Below, piece by piece: positions 8,205-16,961 of a stretch of DNA of 64,000 bases. The position numbers and the translations under genes were made by a program. The stretch is from Crocinitomicaceae bacterium. GTDB lineage: Bacteria > Bacteroidota > Bacteroidia > Flavobacteriales_D > Crocinitomicaceae. The notes below the pieces were generated by a model. That model saw only the letters and a program-made list of their open reading frames with translations. It made no database searches and was not told where the DNA came from. Location of the stretch: the NCBI GenBank assembly GCA_020436025.1, contig JAGQYP010000001.1, positions 1 through 64,000 on the forward strand, given 5' to 3'. Every line of letters begins with the position of its first letter. The stretch's first letter is position 1.

Positions 8205-9188
8205 GTGACCAAATTTCTAATCATACGGTTTAGTTCTATCGGGGATATTGTATTAACATCGCCTGTCGTTAGGTGCCTGAAAAATCAATTTAATGGGGAG
8301 GTCGAGATTCACTTTTTAACTAAAAGTCAATTTGCCGATCTTGTGCAATTCAATCCCTACATAGATCGATGTCATTTTTTAGAAGAATCAACCTCTGATC
8401 TTATTCAGAAACTAAAGGAAGAGCAATTCGATTACATCATTGATTTACATCATAATCTGAGAACCCTAAGAGTGAAAAAAGCGCTTGGAGTGAAAACTTT
8501 TGCTTTCAACAAGCTCAATATTGAAAAGTGGTTATTGGTGAATTTCAAGAAAGACAAGATGCCGCATCTTCATGTCGTGGATCGCTATATGGAAACGCTT
8601 TCATCTTTCCATATTCAAAACGATGGGAAGGGCTTGGATTATTTTTATCCTGATTCATTTTCTTTTAATGCTTCAAAGTTTTCACTACCAAATAATTACC
8701 TGGCATTTGTGATTGGAGCCAAATTCAATACCAAGCGCCTCCCTCAGGAAAAAGTAGAAGAAATTTGTAGTCAGATTGCTACTCCTATCGTTTTAATTGG
8801 AGGAAAAGAAGAAGAAGAGGAAGGTGAAAAAATAGCTTCAAAATTTAGTCATGTACTCAATTTGTGTGGACAAACTAGCCTCATGGAGTCAGCTAAAATT
8901 GTTGAAAAAGCGGATGTGATTGTCTGCAACGACACAGGTTTCATGCACATTGGAGCTGCTTTTCAAAAAAACATGGTTACGGTATGGGGAAATACTGTCC
9001 CCGAATTCGGGATGTACCCTTATTTAGAATCCGACAAATTTAGCCAGCATGAAGTCCAAGGATTAAAATGCAGGCCTTGTTCCAAAATAGGATTTGCGGA
9101 ATGCCCAAAAAAACATTTTAACTGCATGAATCAGCAAAATGTAAAAGAAATCCTAGAGAAAATTCAGGGATTTATTTCCCGCCCTTAA
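8205..9188 (+). CDS. glycosyltransferase family 9 (heptosyltransferase-like)
   Basis: A 327-aa GT9/ADP-heptose:LPS heptosyltransferase-like enzyme, expected to add sugars to the lipopolysaccharide core at the inner face of the cytoplasmic membrane. The N-terminal LIIRFSSIGDIVLTSPVV block and the C-terminal donor-site region CNDTGFMHIGAAF are characteristic. I place the start at GTG 8205 because the family begins right at this motif; an in-frame ATG at 8178 would add nine poorly conserved residues and would lie upstream of the promoter box. A cysteine cluster (CRPC...C...C) near residues 290-312 is a known variant in this family. The 3' end overlaps convergent hemD by 17 nt. Confidence 0.87.
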   Translation: MTKFLIIRFSSIGDIVLTSPVVRCLKNQFNGEVEIHFLTKSQFADLVQFNPYIDRCHFLEESTSDLIQKLKEEQFDYIIDLHHNLRTLRVKKALGVKTFAFNKLNIEKWLLVNFKKDKMPHLHVVDRYMETLSSFHIQNDGKGLDYFYPDSFSFNASKFSLPNNYLAFVIGAKFNTKRLPQEKVEEICSQIATPIVLIGGKEEEEEGEKIASKFSHVLNLCGQTSLMESAKIVEKADVIVCNDTGFMHIGAAFQKNMVTVWGNTVPEFGMYPYLESDKFSQHEVQGLKCRPCSKIGFAECPKKHFNCMNQQNVKEILEKIQGFISRP

Positions 9189-9912
9189 CAAAATTCTCAA
9201 TTGCCATGGTCATTGATGGAAACTGAGGTTGAGGTGCATGAACATCCAATCTCAAATTTCGATCTTTGATTGCTTTTGCCGTAGTGGGACCAAAAGCGGC
9301 AATCTTTGTATTGTTTTGCTTGAAATTCGGGAAATTCTTGAACAAAGATTCAATTCCAGAAGGACTAAAAAATACGAGCATGTCGTATTTAATGTCAGCC
9401 AAATCTGAAAGGTCACTTGCAACAGTTCGGTACAAAACAGCTTTTGTAAACTGGATGTTGTGCTCTTCCAAACAATCAGGAATTCTTTGTCTTAAAATAT
9501 CTGAACAAGGAAGTAAGAATTTTTCATCCTTATTTTTTTTCAATGCATCAATCAGATCAAGAATAGTTCTTTCACCATAAAAGATCTTTCTTTTTCTGTA
9601 TACCACATATTTCTGTAGATAATACGCAGTAGATTCAGACAAGCAAAAATACTTCATTGAATCAGGTACAGTATAGCGCACTTCTTTAGCAATTCTAAAA
9701 AAATGATCTACCGCTGTTCTACTCGTAAAAATAACTGCTGAATAGTCTTTCAGGTCGATGCGTTGCTTTCTGAACTCTTGTACATCCACTCCTTCAACAT
9801 GTATGAAAGAACGGAAATCAATCTGCAACCCACACTTCTCCGCCAAATCAAAATAAGGTGATTTTTCTCCCTCAGGTTTTGGTTGCGATACTAAAATAGT
9901 TTTAATGCTCAA
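9172..9912 (-). CDS. hemD: uroporphyrinogen-III synthase
   Basis: A 246-aa HemD that closes hydroxymethylbilane with D-ring inversion to uroporphyrinogen III in haem biosynthesis. Two alternating Rossmann-like lobes are visible, with YSAVIFTSRTAVDHFF near residue 60 and YDMLVFFSPSGIESLF near 170, then a final FGPTTAKAI (around 210) typical of the family. HemD is weakly conserved in sequence, but this pattern plus the adjacent DUF4271 gene (a common Bacteroidota pairing) makes the call good. It is probably transcribed with DUF4271, 36 nt upstream. The last 17 nt overlap the end of the opposing GT9 gene. Confidence 0.88.
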   Translation of the reverse strand: MSIKTILVSQPKPEGEKSPYFDLAEKCGLQIDFRSFIHVEGVDVQEFRKQRIDLKDYSAVIFTSRTAVDHFFRIAKEVRYTVPDSMKYFCLSESTAYYLQKYVVYRKRKIFYGERTILDLIDALKKNKDEKFLLPCSDILRQRIPDCLEEHNIQFTKAVLYRTVASDLSDLADIKYDMLVFFSPSGIESLFKNFPNFKQNNTKIAAFGPTTAKAIKDRNLRLDVHAPQPQFPSMTMAIENFVKGGK

Positions 9913-9948
9913 TTTTAATAACTTTAATTGTCTAAAACTTTAGCTATG

Positions 9949-10635
9949 TCATAAAATTCTGTCGTTGAATAACTTAAATATTACGACCAACGGCAAAATT
10001 TCGAGGGTGCAAAGATACAAAAAAATGTATAGAACAGAAAACCCATAACGTATCGCATACAAAAAAGAAAGTACTGTTCGAATAACACCAATCAACACAA
10101 ATACACTAATTGCTATGAGTGCCAAGTAATATTGTTGCTCGAAGCTAGAAAAAATAAGTGCTATAGTAAAGGGGAGTAGTAAAATACCTTGGGCTTGGTA
10201 GAATACTTTGTAATTGATTAAATACTCAAAAAAACCTTGCTCGGTATCCGTTAAAAATGCAAATATTTTGATCACGATATATTTTACTACGAAATAGAGC
10301 CAGGGGGCCAAAAGGCAAACCAGTAAAATCAGATAATCTATCTCTGAAGACTGAGACCAATGATCATAAATACAGTAGCTCAAAATTCCAAAAACCAAAA
10401 AATAATTGAGCTGCAATAAATAGGAAGAAATTCCATTCACGTTAAATCCTTCTCTCAAATACAAATGGAGATGTGCATTATTCCCTGCTATTTTAAAAAT
10501 TGCAAATAGCGTTTTAGGGGATCTCAATCTGACTAAAGCAATGACAATCAAACTAATCACAAGTGGCCAGAAAAGCACTTCTAGGTGATTCATCACTCTT
10601 GGAACTTCCACTATGTCTGCAATAATTGTTCGCAT
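9949..10635 (-). CDS. DUF4271 multi-pass membrane protein
   Basis: A 228-aa integral membrane protein with about six hydrophobic helices and short loops. Its size, its character and its position directly upstream of hemD match the DUF4271 family of Bacteroidota, which has no established function. It reads toward hemD with a 36-nt gap, so the two are probably one operon. The start at 10635 (MRTIIADIVEV) precedes a hydrophobic segment beginning near residue 18. It faces divergently away from the acyl-CoA dehydrogenase gene. Confidence 0.75.
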   Translation of the reverse strand: MRTIIADIVEVPRVMNHLEVLFWPLVISLIVIALVRLRSPKTLFAIFKIAGNNAHLHLYLREGFNVNGISSYLLQLNYFLVFGILSYCIYDHWSQSSEIDYLILLVCLLAPWLYFVVKYIVIKIFAFLTDTEQGFFEYLINYKVFYQAQGILLLPFTIALIFSSFEQQYYLALIAISVFVLIGVIRTVLSFLYAIRYGFSVLYIFLYLCTLEILPLVVIFKLFNDRIL

Positions 10636-10716
10636 ACCTTTTCAAAGATACAAATTCTACGAAGTTCTTCCATTTGAGTTTCTGATAGAGAACATATCAT
10701 TTTTAACAAAAAAAGC

Positions 10717-10724
10717 TAAATTTG
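10717..10724 (+). promoter_or_regulatory. putative -7 element of the acyl-CoA dehydrogenase gene
   Basis: TAAATTTG matches TAnnTTTG, 23 nt before the ATG at 10748. No good -33 box is seen. Confidence 0.4.
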
Positions 10725-10747
10725 TTGCTTTAAAAAATTATTGAAGA

Positions 10748-11935
10748 ATGGCTACAGATCAATACGTACATCCTGATTATTACAATATGGATGATTTGCT
10801 CACTGAAGAGCACAAGTTAATTAGAGAATCTGCCAGACAGTGGATCAAAAAAGAAGTTTCTCCAATTATTGAGGATTATTATGAAAGAGCAGAATTTCCG
10901 AATCAGGTAATTAAAGGTCTTGCTGAAATAGGTGCTTTTGGACCTTACATCCCTGAAGAGTATGGAGGGCCTGGATTAGATCAGATTTCTTATGGCTTGA
11001 TCATGCAAGAATTGGAAAGATGTGACTCTGGATTGAGATCCACCGCATCTGTACAGTCATCTTTGGTAATGTATCCTATATGGAAATACGGTTCTGAAGA
11101 ACAAAAGAAAAAATGGTTGCCAAAACTCGCTTCAGGTGAGGCTGTGGGATGTTTTGGATTGACCGAGCCAGATCATGGTTCAAACCCAGGTGGAATGATC
11201 ACCAACTTCAAAGATATGGGTGACCACTACTTGCTAAATGGTGCAAAAATGTGGATATCAAACGCACCGATTTCTGAAGTAGCTGTTGTTTGGGCCAAAA
11301 ACGAAGAAGGAAGAATTCATGGATTATTGGTTGAAAGAGGAATGGAAGGTTTTTCGGCTCCTGAAATGCACGGAAAGCACTCTTTGAGAGCTTCAATCAC
11401 TGGTGAGTTACTGTTTGATAATGTGAAAGTGCCAAAAGACAATATCCTTCCTGGTAAATCTGGATTAGGAGCACCGCTTGGATGTTTGGATTCGGCTCGT
11501 TTTGGAATTGCTTGGGGAGCTTTAGGAGCGGCAATGGATTGTTATGATTCTGCTTTAAGATATTCCAAAGAAAGAACTCAGTTTGATGTACCAATCGCAT
11601 CTTTTCAGTTGACTCAGAAAAAATTAGCTGAGATGATCACTGAAATCACAAAAGCGCAATTATTGACATTAAGATTGGGTCAGTTGAGAAACGAAGGCAA
11701 AGCTACTTCAGCACAAATTTCCATGGCAAAAAGAAACAATGTGGAAATCGCCTTGAAAATTGCCAGAGAAGCAAGACAAATTCACGGAGCAATGGGAATC
11801 ACGAATGAATATTCGATCATGAGACACATGGCCAATTTAGAGTCGGTGGTGACTTATGAAGGAACGCATGATATTCACTTGTTGATTACAGGTATGGATA
11901 TTACAGGAATTCCTGCCTTCAAAAGAGAACTTTAG
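10748..11935 (+). CDS. gcdH: acyl-CoA dehydrogenase, glutaryl-CoA dehydrogenase type
   Basis: A 395-aa flavin-dependent acyl-CoA dehydrogenase. The FAD-binding segment CFGLTEPDHGSNPGGM (near residue 135-150), WISNAP and the C-terminal catalytic region SVVTYEGTHDIH are present, with the catalytic base glutamate in YEGT (about residue 370). The proximity to known glutaryl-CoA dehydrogenases, including LRSTASVQSSLVM and MHGKHSLRAS, suggests glutaryl-CoA oxidation in lysine/tryptophan breakdown, transferring electrons to ETF. Substrate assignment within this superfamily by sequence reading is moderately secure. It is a single-gene unit ending in a strong terminator at 11973. Confidence 0.9.
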   Translation: MATDQYVHPDYYNMDDLLTEEHKLIRESARQWIKKEVSPIIEDYYERAEFPNQVIKGLAEIGAFGPYIPEEYGGPGLDQISYGLIMQELERCDSGLRSTASVQSSLVMYPIWKYGSEEQKKKWLPKLASGEAVGCFGLTEPDHGSNPGGMITNFKDMGDHYLLNGAKMWISNAPISEVAVVWAKNEEGRIHGLLVERGMEGFSAPEMHGKHSLRASITGELLFDNVKVPKDNILPGKSGLGAPLGCLDSARFGIAWGALGAAMDCYDSALRYSKERTQFDVPIASFQLTQKKLAEMITEITKAQLLTLRLGQLRNEGKATSAQISMAKRNNVEIALKIAREARQIHGAMGITNEYSIMRHMANLESVVTYEGTHDIHLLITGMDITGIPAFKREL

Positions 11936-11972
11936 AAGTACGATTTACGAAGTACGAATTACGAATAAATTG

Positions 11973-12000
11973 AGCCTCGCATTTGCGGGGCTTTTCTTTT
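11973..12000 (+). terminator. intrinsic terminator after acyl-CoA dehydrogenase
   Basis: An 8-bp stem AGCCTCGC/GCGGGGCT (one U-G pair) with an ATTT loop, followed by TTTCTTTT. It lies 38 nt past the stop. Confidence 0.75.
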
Positions 12001-12092
12001 ATCCGATTACTCCACCACATCCTAATTCTACATTCTACACTCTAAATTATCTCCCTATCGGTCGATGAGCTCGCTATCGCTCGGTTCTACAT

Positions 12093-13814
12093 TCACTTAA
12101 TGTCTTTCACATTCAACTGAGGGTAGATTCTACCATTCCATGGGTTTTCCTCCAAGGTGTAGACAATCTCTGCCGGACCGTTTTGAATTTTCTTTAAATA
12201 GTCCTCACCCAAAAAGAACCCAATACCTCCCATGCGATTGGCCATGTCTCCTTCTTGAAACAGGTCCAATTTCAGGTGGTTTTGGTCATCCCCGACTAAT
12301 CTCGACCCACAGTCCATGACATTTGTAGATCTAAAAATGGGTTTCATATTGTTGGGTCCGAATGGCTCCATCCTGCCAATGATTCGCATCAATTTGGTTC
12401 TTCCTTCTTTGTCCATGCCAGAGAGAAGGTCTCCAAAATTCAAATTCATTTCTATTTCTATTTCTGGTACCAATTGGTCTTCAGAAATTGTAGCCTGCAC
12501 CACTTCCTCAAATCTTTGTCGGAATGCGGAAAAATTCTCTTTTTTAACCGACAATCCGGCGGCTGCATTGTGACCTCCCCATTTTTCAATCAAATCATCA
12601 CATTGCAATAAAGCATCATAGACCGAATAATCGCTAACAGATCGAGCCGATCCTACAAAAACATCCTCTACTTGAGCAAAAACAATTGTGGGGCGGTAGC
12701 GGTATCTCTCTATGATTTTCGAAGCTACTATACCTACAACCCCTTTATGCCATTGCTCATCCGCAACTACATTAGTGAATTTGTGATCGTCCTCCTCTAA
12801 TTTCAAAATGGCTTCGGCCGTAATATCTTTTTCAATTTCTCTTCTCTCCTGATTGTATAGGTCTATTTGGACGGCCATTTCGTAAGCGAATTGTTCATCT
12901 TCGGTCGTCAATAATTCTACTGCCTCCTTCCCGGATGAAATTCTGCCTGCCGCATTAATTCTTGGCGCTATTGTGAAAACAATATCCTCAATATTGAGCT
13001 TTTGATTTTCTTTGGAGCCTGTTCTCAATAACTGAAAAATTCCGGCTCTTCTGTATTCATTCAAGTGCCCTAATCCGAAATGGGCAAGTATTCTGTTCTC
13101 TCCGGTTATGGGTACAATATCTGCCGCTATTGAAATACAAAGTAGATCTAGAAACTGAAAAAGCAAAGATTCATCCATCAAATTATGTTCGCAAAAAGCC
13201 TGCATGAATTTGAATCCAACACCACATCCAGAAAGATGTTTGTACGGATATTCACAATCTTTCCTTTTTGGGTTCAACACGATCGCTTCGGGTATTTGAT
13301 CTCCTGGCGTGTGGTGGTCGCAAATAATAAAATCGATGCCTTTTTCTTTTGCGTAAGCTACCTTATCAATTGCTCGAATTCCACAATCCAGAGCAATGAT
13401 TAATGTAATTCCCTTTTCTTTGGCAAAATCGATTCCTTGGAAAGAAATGCCATACCCTTCTAAATATCGATCGGGAATATAAAAATCCAAATGCTCATAA
13501 ACTTGACTCAGGAATGAATAGACTAGAGCAACTGAAGTAGTTCCGTCTACATCATAATCCCCATAAATTAAAATCTTTTCTTCATTGTCAATGGCTTGAT
13601 CTAACCGATGAACAGCTTCTTTCATGTCCTTCATTAATAAAGGATCATGTAGGTCTTCCAATTTTGGATTAAAGTAGTTTTTAGCTTCTTCAAAATTTTG
13701 TACCCCTCGATTCAGGAGTAATCGAGCAATAATTTCATCCCCTTTAAGATCTGTGGTGAGTTGAGAAAGCACCTGGGGATCGGGCTCCTCTTTGAATATC
13801 CATCTTTTATGCAT
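12093..13814 (-). CDS. recJ: single-stranded-DNA-specific 5'-3' exonuclease RecJ
   Basis: A 573-aa DHH-family exonuclease for recombination and mismatch repair. Motif I YGDYDVDGTTS (residues 84-94), motif II ALDCGIR (141-147), motif III DHH (166-168) and the later DHHA1 motif WGGHNAAAGL are all intact, with an OB-type C-terminal domain. The length matches bacterial RecJ. It starts 26 nt from the oppositely oriented secreted hypothetical gene, so the promoters share a very short region. Downstream (12001-12092) is a spacer made of short degenerate repeats. Confidence 0.95.
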   Translation of the reverse strand: MHKRWIFKEEPDPQVLSQLTTDLKGDEIIARLLLNRGVQNFEEAKNYFNPKLEDLHDPLLMKDMKEAVHRLDQAIDNEEKILIYGDYDVDGTTSVALVYSFLSQVYEHLDFYIPDRYLEGYGISFQGIDFAKEKGITLIIALDCGIRAIDKVAYAKEKGIDFIICDHHTPGDQIPEAIVLNPKRKDCEYPYKHLSGCGVGFKFMQAFCEHNLMDESLLFQFLDLLCISIAADIVPITGENRILAHFGLGHLNEYRRAGIFQLLRTGSKENQKLNIEDIVFTIAPRINAAGRISSGKEAVELLTTEDEQFAYEMAVQIDLYNQERREIEKDITAEAILKLEEDDHKFTNVVADEQWHKGVVGIVASKIIERYRYRPTIVFAQVEDVFVGSARSVSDYSVYDALLQCDDLIEKWGGHNAAAGLSVKKENFSAFRQRFEEVVQATISEDQLVPEIEIEMNLNFGDLLSGMDKEGRTKLMRIIGRMEPFGPNNMKPIFRSTNVMDCGSRLVGDDQNHLKLDLFQEGDMANRMGGIGFFLGEDYLKKIQNGPAEIVYTLEENPWNGRIYPQLNVKDIK

Positions 13815-13840
13815 AATTTAGGTTTAAATTGTTAGTGTCT

Positions 13841-14521
13841 ATGTCAAACCTAGTTAAAATTCTCATAATAGGAATCATTCTGCAGTCATCCGTTCATTCA
13901 ATTGCTCAGAAAGATACGACCGTGCTTTTTCTCCATTCTCAGCCAGTAAGTAAAAAAGAGATCAGTAAAATTACAAAAGAATGGTTCGGAAAGTATCGAG
14001 ATACTGCAAACTTGGCTTGGCTGGAAATCAATATGCGCGGAATTTTTAAAATTACGGCGGTTATGATGCAAATGAAAAAACCGGATTTGGAAAAAAATCC
14101 AAAGTACTCGGTTCGCAATAATTTTATTTTTGGAGTAAAAGAGAATGACTCCCTGCCAGTAGTTTTAGAAGAAGATGTATATCATTTTGCATACCCCTAT
14201 AAAAATGAAGTGTTTTCCTTTAATGGAGATTTCAGTCTAAAGAAAATGGATAGTCACACTTTTTTACTTTCTTCCAAAGACCAAACTGATTCTACTTTTC
14301 AGATTTCACAGTTTTATTTTAACGAGAAAACCATTGAATATTACAGTTTCGATCCATATACTTTCGATAGTAAAAATGATTCCTTAAGTAATCACTTTAT
14401 CAATATAGATGAATCTACCCTAGTAAAAGCACTCAAAATTAGAGATGAAGAGTTTTTTGACTATCCGGGAGTTCAGAAATACTTTCACCTAGAGAATGTT
14501 TTTATCCGAGAAGAAGAGTGA
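13841..14521 (+). CDS. hypothetical secreted protein
   Basis: A 226-aa protein of unknown function with an N-terminal signal sequence (hydrophobic residues about 4-18, ending SIAQ), so it is probably periplasmic or surface-located. The rest alternates short beta-like and charged segments and has no cysteines or recognisable catalytic motif. I chose ATG 13841 rather than TTG 13829 because it places a normal signal peptide at the N-terminus. It lies alone between divergent recJ and convergent pgk. Confidence 0.6.
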   Translation: MSNLVKILIIGIILQSSVHSIAQKDTTVLFLHSQPVSKKEISKITKEWFGKYRDTANLAWLEINMRGIFKITAVMMQMKKPDLEKNPKYSVRNNFIFGVKENDSLPVVLEEDVYHFAYPYKNEVFSFNGDFSLKKMDSHTFLLSSKDQTDSTFQISQFYFNEKTIEYYSFDPYTFDSKNDSLSNHFINIDESTLVKALKIRDEEFFDYPGVQKYFHLENVFIREEE

Positions 14522-14647
14522 TTGTATGATCGTACAAAGTTCTAAGTGCTAGGTGCTAGGTGCTAAATTCTAAGCCCAGTACATATCTAAAACAGAAGGA
14601 TTCTAGGTTCCTAAATAAATTACACCTTTAATTCGTGCCTCGTATTT
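14522..14647. other. intergenic spacer with short degenerate repeats
   Basis: The 126-nt gap holds a tandem of GTGCTAG units near 14542-14562 (three copies, the last degraded), flanked on both sides by TTCTAAG, and further TTCTAGG-like words up to about 14612. No convincing terminator for either convergent gene is visible. The same kind of word-like repeat fills other spacers in this window. Confidence 0.5.
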
Positions 14648-15841
14648 CTAATTTTTGATTGCTGCAATTCCCGGCAACTCTTTCCCTTCAAGGTATTCCA
14701 ACATGGCACCACCTCCAGTAGAGACGAAAGACACTTGATCCTTTAAGTTGTATTTATTGATGGCCGCCACAGAATCTCCTCCTCCAACAGCTGAAAAAGC
14801 TCCTTGTTTAGTAGCTTTAGCAATAGCATTAGAAATAGCCTTCGTACCTTCTTGAAAACTATCCAATTCGAAAACACCCATTGGTCCGTTGAACAAGATC
14901 AATTTTGAGTTCAAAATCACTTCCTCAAAAGTTTCGATAGAATTGGGTCCAATATCCAATCCCATCCAACCTGAATCTATATTGAAAATGTCAACAGTTT
15001 TCTTATTCGCGTTGTTGTCAAATTTGTCTGCAATTACAGCATCGGAAGGTAAAAATACCTTTACTCCATTATCTTCTGATTTTTTAAGAATTTCATTGGC
15101 CGTGTTTAAGAAATCATCTTCCACCAAACTACTTCCAACTTGACCACCTTGAGCTTTAATGAAGGTAAATGCCATTCCTCCACCAATAATGATGTTATCT
15201 ACCTTTTCAAGTAATTGCTCAATAATTGTAATTTTTGAAGAAACTTTCGCTCCTCCAACGATAGCTGTTAATGGCTTTTCAGTTGAATTCAATACTTTGT
15301 CTACCGACTCAATTTCTCTTTCAATTAAATACCCGAACATTTTATCTTTAGGGAAAAACTGAGCGATAACTGCCGTGGAAGCATGTGCTCTATGAGCTGT
15401 TCCAAAGGCATCGTTGATATAGACATCACCATGCTTCGCCAATGATTTAGAAAACTCAACATTTCCTTCTTTTTCTTGAGGATAGAATCTCAAATTCTCC
15501 AGAAGAACTATTTCTCCAGCTTTCAGGTTTGAGGTCAATTCAAAAGCTTCTGGTGAAACACAATCATCTGCAAAAATGACTTTGGATCCCAATACTTCTT
15601 CAACCTTATAGACAATGTTCGATAGTGAATATTTCGCTTCAGGACCATTTCCTGGTCTGCCTAAATGCGACATCAAAACGACACTACCTCCATCTTTCAG
15701 TACTTTTTGAATTGTAGGCAAAGCAGCTCGAATTCGAGTATCATCTGTAACCTCGAGTGTGTCCTTATCCAAAGGCACGTTAAAATCCACTCTGATTAAT
15801 GCTCTTTTTCCTGAAAAATTGTAGTTGTCTATTGCAGCCAT
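14648..15841 (-). CDS. pgk: phosphoglycerate kinase
   Basis: A 397-aa PGK that transfers phosphate between 1,3-bisphosphoglycerate and ADP in glycolysis. RVDFNVPLD near the N-terminus, MSHLGRP, GGAKVSSKI, GPMGVFEL and GGGDSVAAI are all present. The start is the ATG at 15841 (MAAIDNYNF). An upstream in-frame ATG at 15883 would prepend a non-conserved hydrophobic stretch and run through the promoter, so I reject it. A near-consensus promoter lies just upstream. Confidence 0.96.
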   Translation of the reverse strand: MAAIDNYNFSGKRALIRVDFNVPLDKDTLEVTDDTRIRAALPTIQKVLKDGGSVVLMSHLGRPGNGPEAKYSLSNIVYKVEEVLGSKVIFADDCVSPEAFELTSNLKAGEIVLLENLRFYPQEKEGNVEFSKSLAKHGDVYINDAFGTAHRAHASTAVIAQFFPKDKMFGYLIEREIESVDKVLNSTEKPLTAIVGGAKVSSKITIIEQLLEKVDNIIIGGGMAFTFIKAQGGQVGSSLVEDDFLNTANEILKKSEDNGVKVFLPSDAVIADKFDNNANKKTVDIFNIDSGWMGLDIGPNSIETFEEVILNSKLILFNGPMGVFELDSFQEGTKAISNAIAKATKQGAFSAVGGGDSVAAINKYNLKDQVSFVSTGGGAMLEYLEGKELPGIAAIKN

Positions 15842-15859
15842 CCTTCTATAAATTTTCGG

Positions 15860-15891
15860 CAAAAATAGGCAAAGAAAGAACAATGCACAAA
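15860..15891 (-). promoter_or_regulatory. promoter of pgk
   Basis: On the minus strand TTTG (15891-15888), a 20-nt spacer and TATTTTTG (15867-15860) match the Bacteroidota -33/-7 pattern TTTG...TAnnTTTG. The -7 box ends 18 nt before the ATG at 15841. It is the clearest promoter in the window together with that of tatA. Confidence 0.65.
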
Positions 15892-15931
15892 GTTCAATTC
15901 AATAAAATATTGGATTGTTTTACAAGAACTA

Positions 15932-16960
15932 TTAATTCAAGGAAATCGAATTTACCCAGGCTCTCATGTTCAAATGTAACTTTCTTTGAGAAACACCTGG
16001 AGCATGTTGGTAGGCACAAACCGTAACCAGTTTCCCTGTTTTCTGGTTGTAAAAACTAGTTTGGTAAAATGCTCCTCCCATATGAATTGCTGGATCTCCA
16101 TCCACTTTCCACATTCCAGACAAATCGACTTTGTACAAGCCATTGTCCTCGTGAACTTTATTGATCGGTGCAAATCCTTCCATGTATTCAGTAGACATAT
16201 AGCCTTTTTTCTTTTCGTAAGGTACTTTCTTCATTAGAACAGAGTCCCTTTGAGCCAATAAGCTGTCTGGGTCAAATTGCGACTCGTTCAAATAATCTAC
16301 TTGCCAAACCAATATTCCTTGCTGCACCCAAACCGTAAATCCTTCTTCTGTCTGTCTTGTTTCTTTGCGAGTCATCCAGATAAAATTGTTTTCGTCTTCG
16401 TTGACAACAAAATCATTTGGTAGGACCATATTGATCCCAAATCTATTCCCAAGTGACTTCTGACTTGATTTATGTCTTTTGGGTTCCGTTCTATTTTTGA
16501 TATACTCCAATTCAAATTTTTCAATCGGTTGCAAAACAAGTCGATCCCATCCTTCTTCAATGAAATCATCCAGAGTTTTTAAGTTATTTACAGTAACTGT
16601 AATGATAATTTGATTGGTCACGTAAATATTGTATTTGGTGTCCACTTTTGGAGTTGCATACTGATCTTCTGGAACAATTTTAATTACTACAATTTCCGTT
16701 TGTCTGTTGGTGGCATTGCTTTTGGCATCATCCGGAACGTAATAGGTTTTATGAATCATTTCTGCAGGAAAAGTTCCATATATTTTTTTGTTCATTTTGG
16801 TTTTCAAATGCTTTCCAACATCGGTATCCAAAATATTCGTATTCATGATGATTGTTACAGAACCTACTTCCCCAAAAGATTCAGGTTTTAATTGTTCATA
16901 GTCAAATTCACATCTAGTAAATAAGCCTATTAAAGCGATCAAGGTTAAGAGTCTTACCAT
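15932..16960 (-). CDS. DUF4837 family protein (probable lipoprotein)
   Basis: A 342-aa Bacteroidota protein of the DUF4837 type: hydrophobic leader, then Cys17 (FTRC) as probable lipidation site, the KPESFGEVGSVTIIM strand, and two similar alpha/beta halves. No enzymatic function is known. It follows mltD by 1 nt and ends the tatA-gatA-mltD operon. The lipobox is non-canonical (FTRC), so lipidation is an inference. Its repeated location next to a lytic transglycosylase in this phylum points to a cell-envelope role. Confidence 0.75.
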   Translation of the reverse strand: MVRLLTLIALIGLFTRCEFDYEQLKPESFGEVGSVTIIMNTNILDTDVGKHLKTKMNKKIYGTFPAEMIHKTYYVPDDAKSNATNRQTEIVVIKIVPEDQYATPKVDTKYNIYVTNQIIITVTVNNLKTLDDFIEEGWDRLVLQPIEKFELEYIKNRTEPKRHKSSQKSLGNRFGINMVLPNDFVVNEDENNFIWMTRKETRQTEEGFTVWVQQGILVWQVDYLNESQFDPDSLLAQRDSVLMKKVPYEKKKGYMSTEYMEGFAPINKVHEDNGLYKVDLSGMWKVDGDPAIHMGGAFYQTSFYNQKTGKLVTVCAYQHAPGVSQRKLHLNMRAWVNSISLN

Positions 16961-16961
16961 T

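Noticed and set aside
15842..15883. Longer N-terminus of PGK from ATG 15883
   Set aside because: The extension runs through the -7 promoter box and is not conserved in the family.
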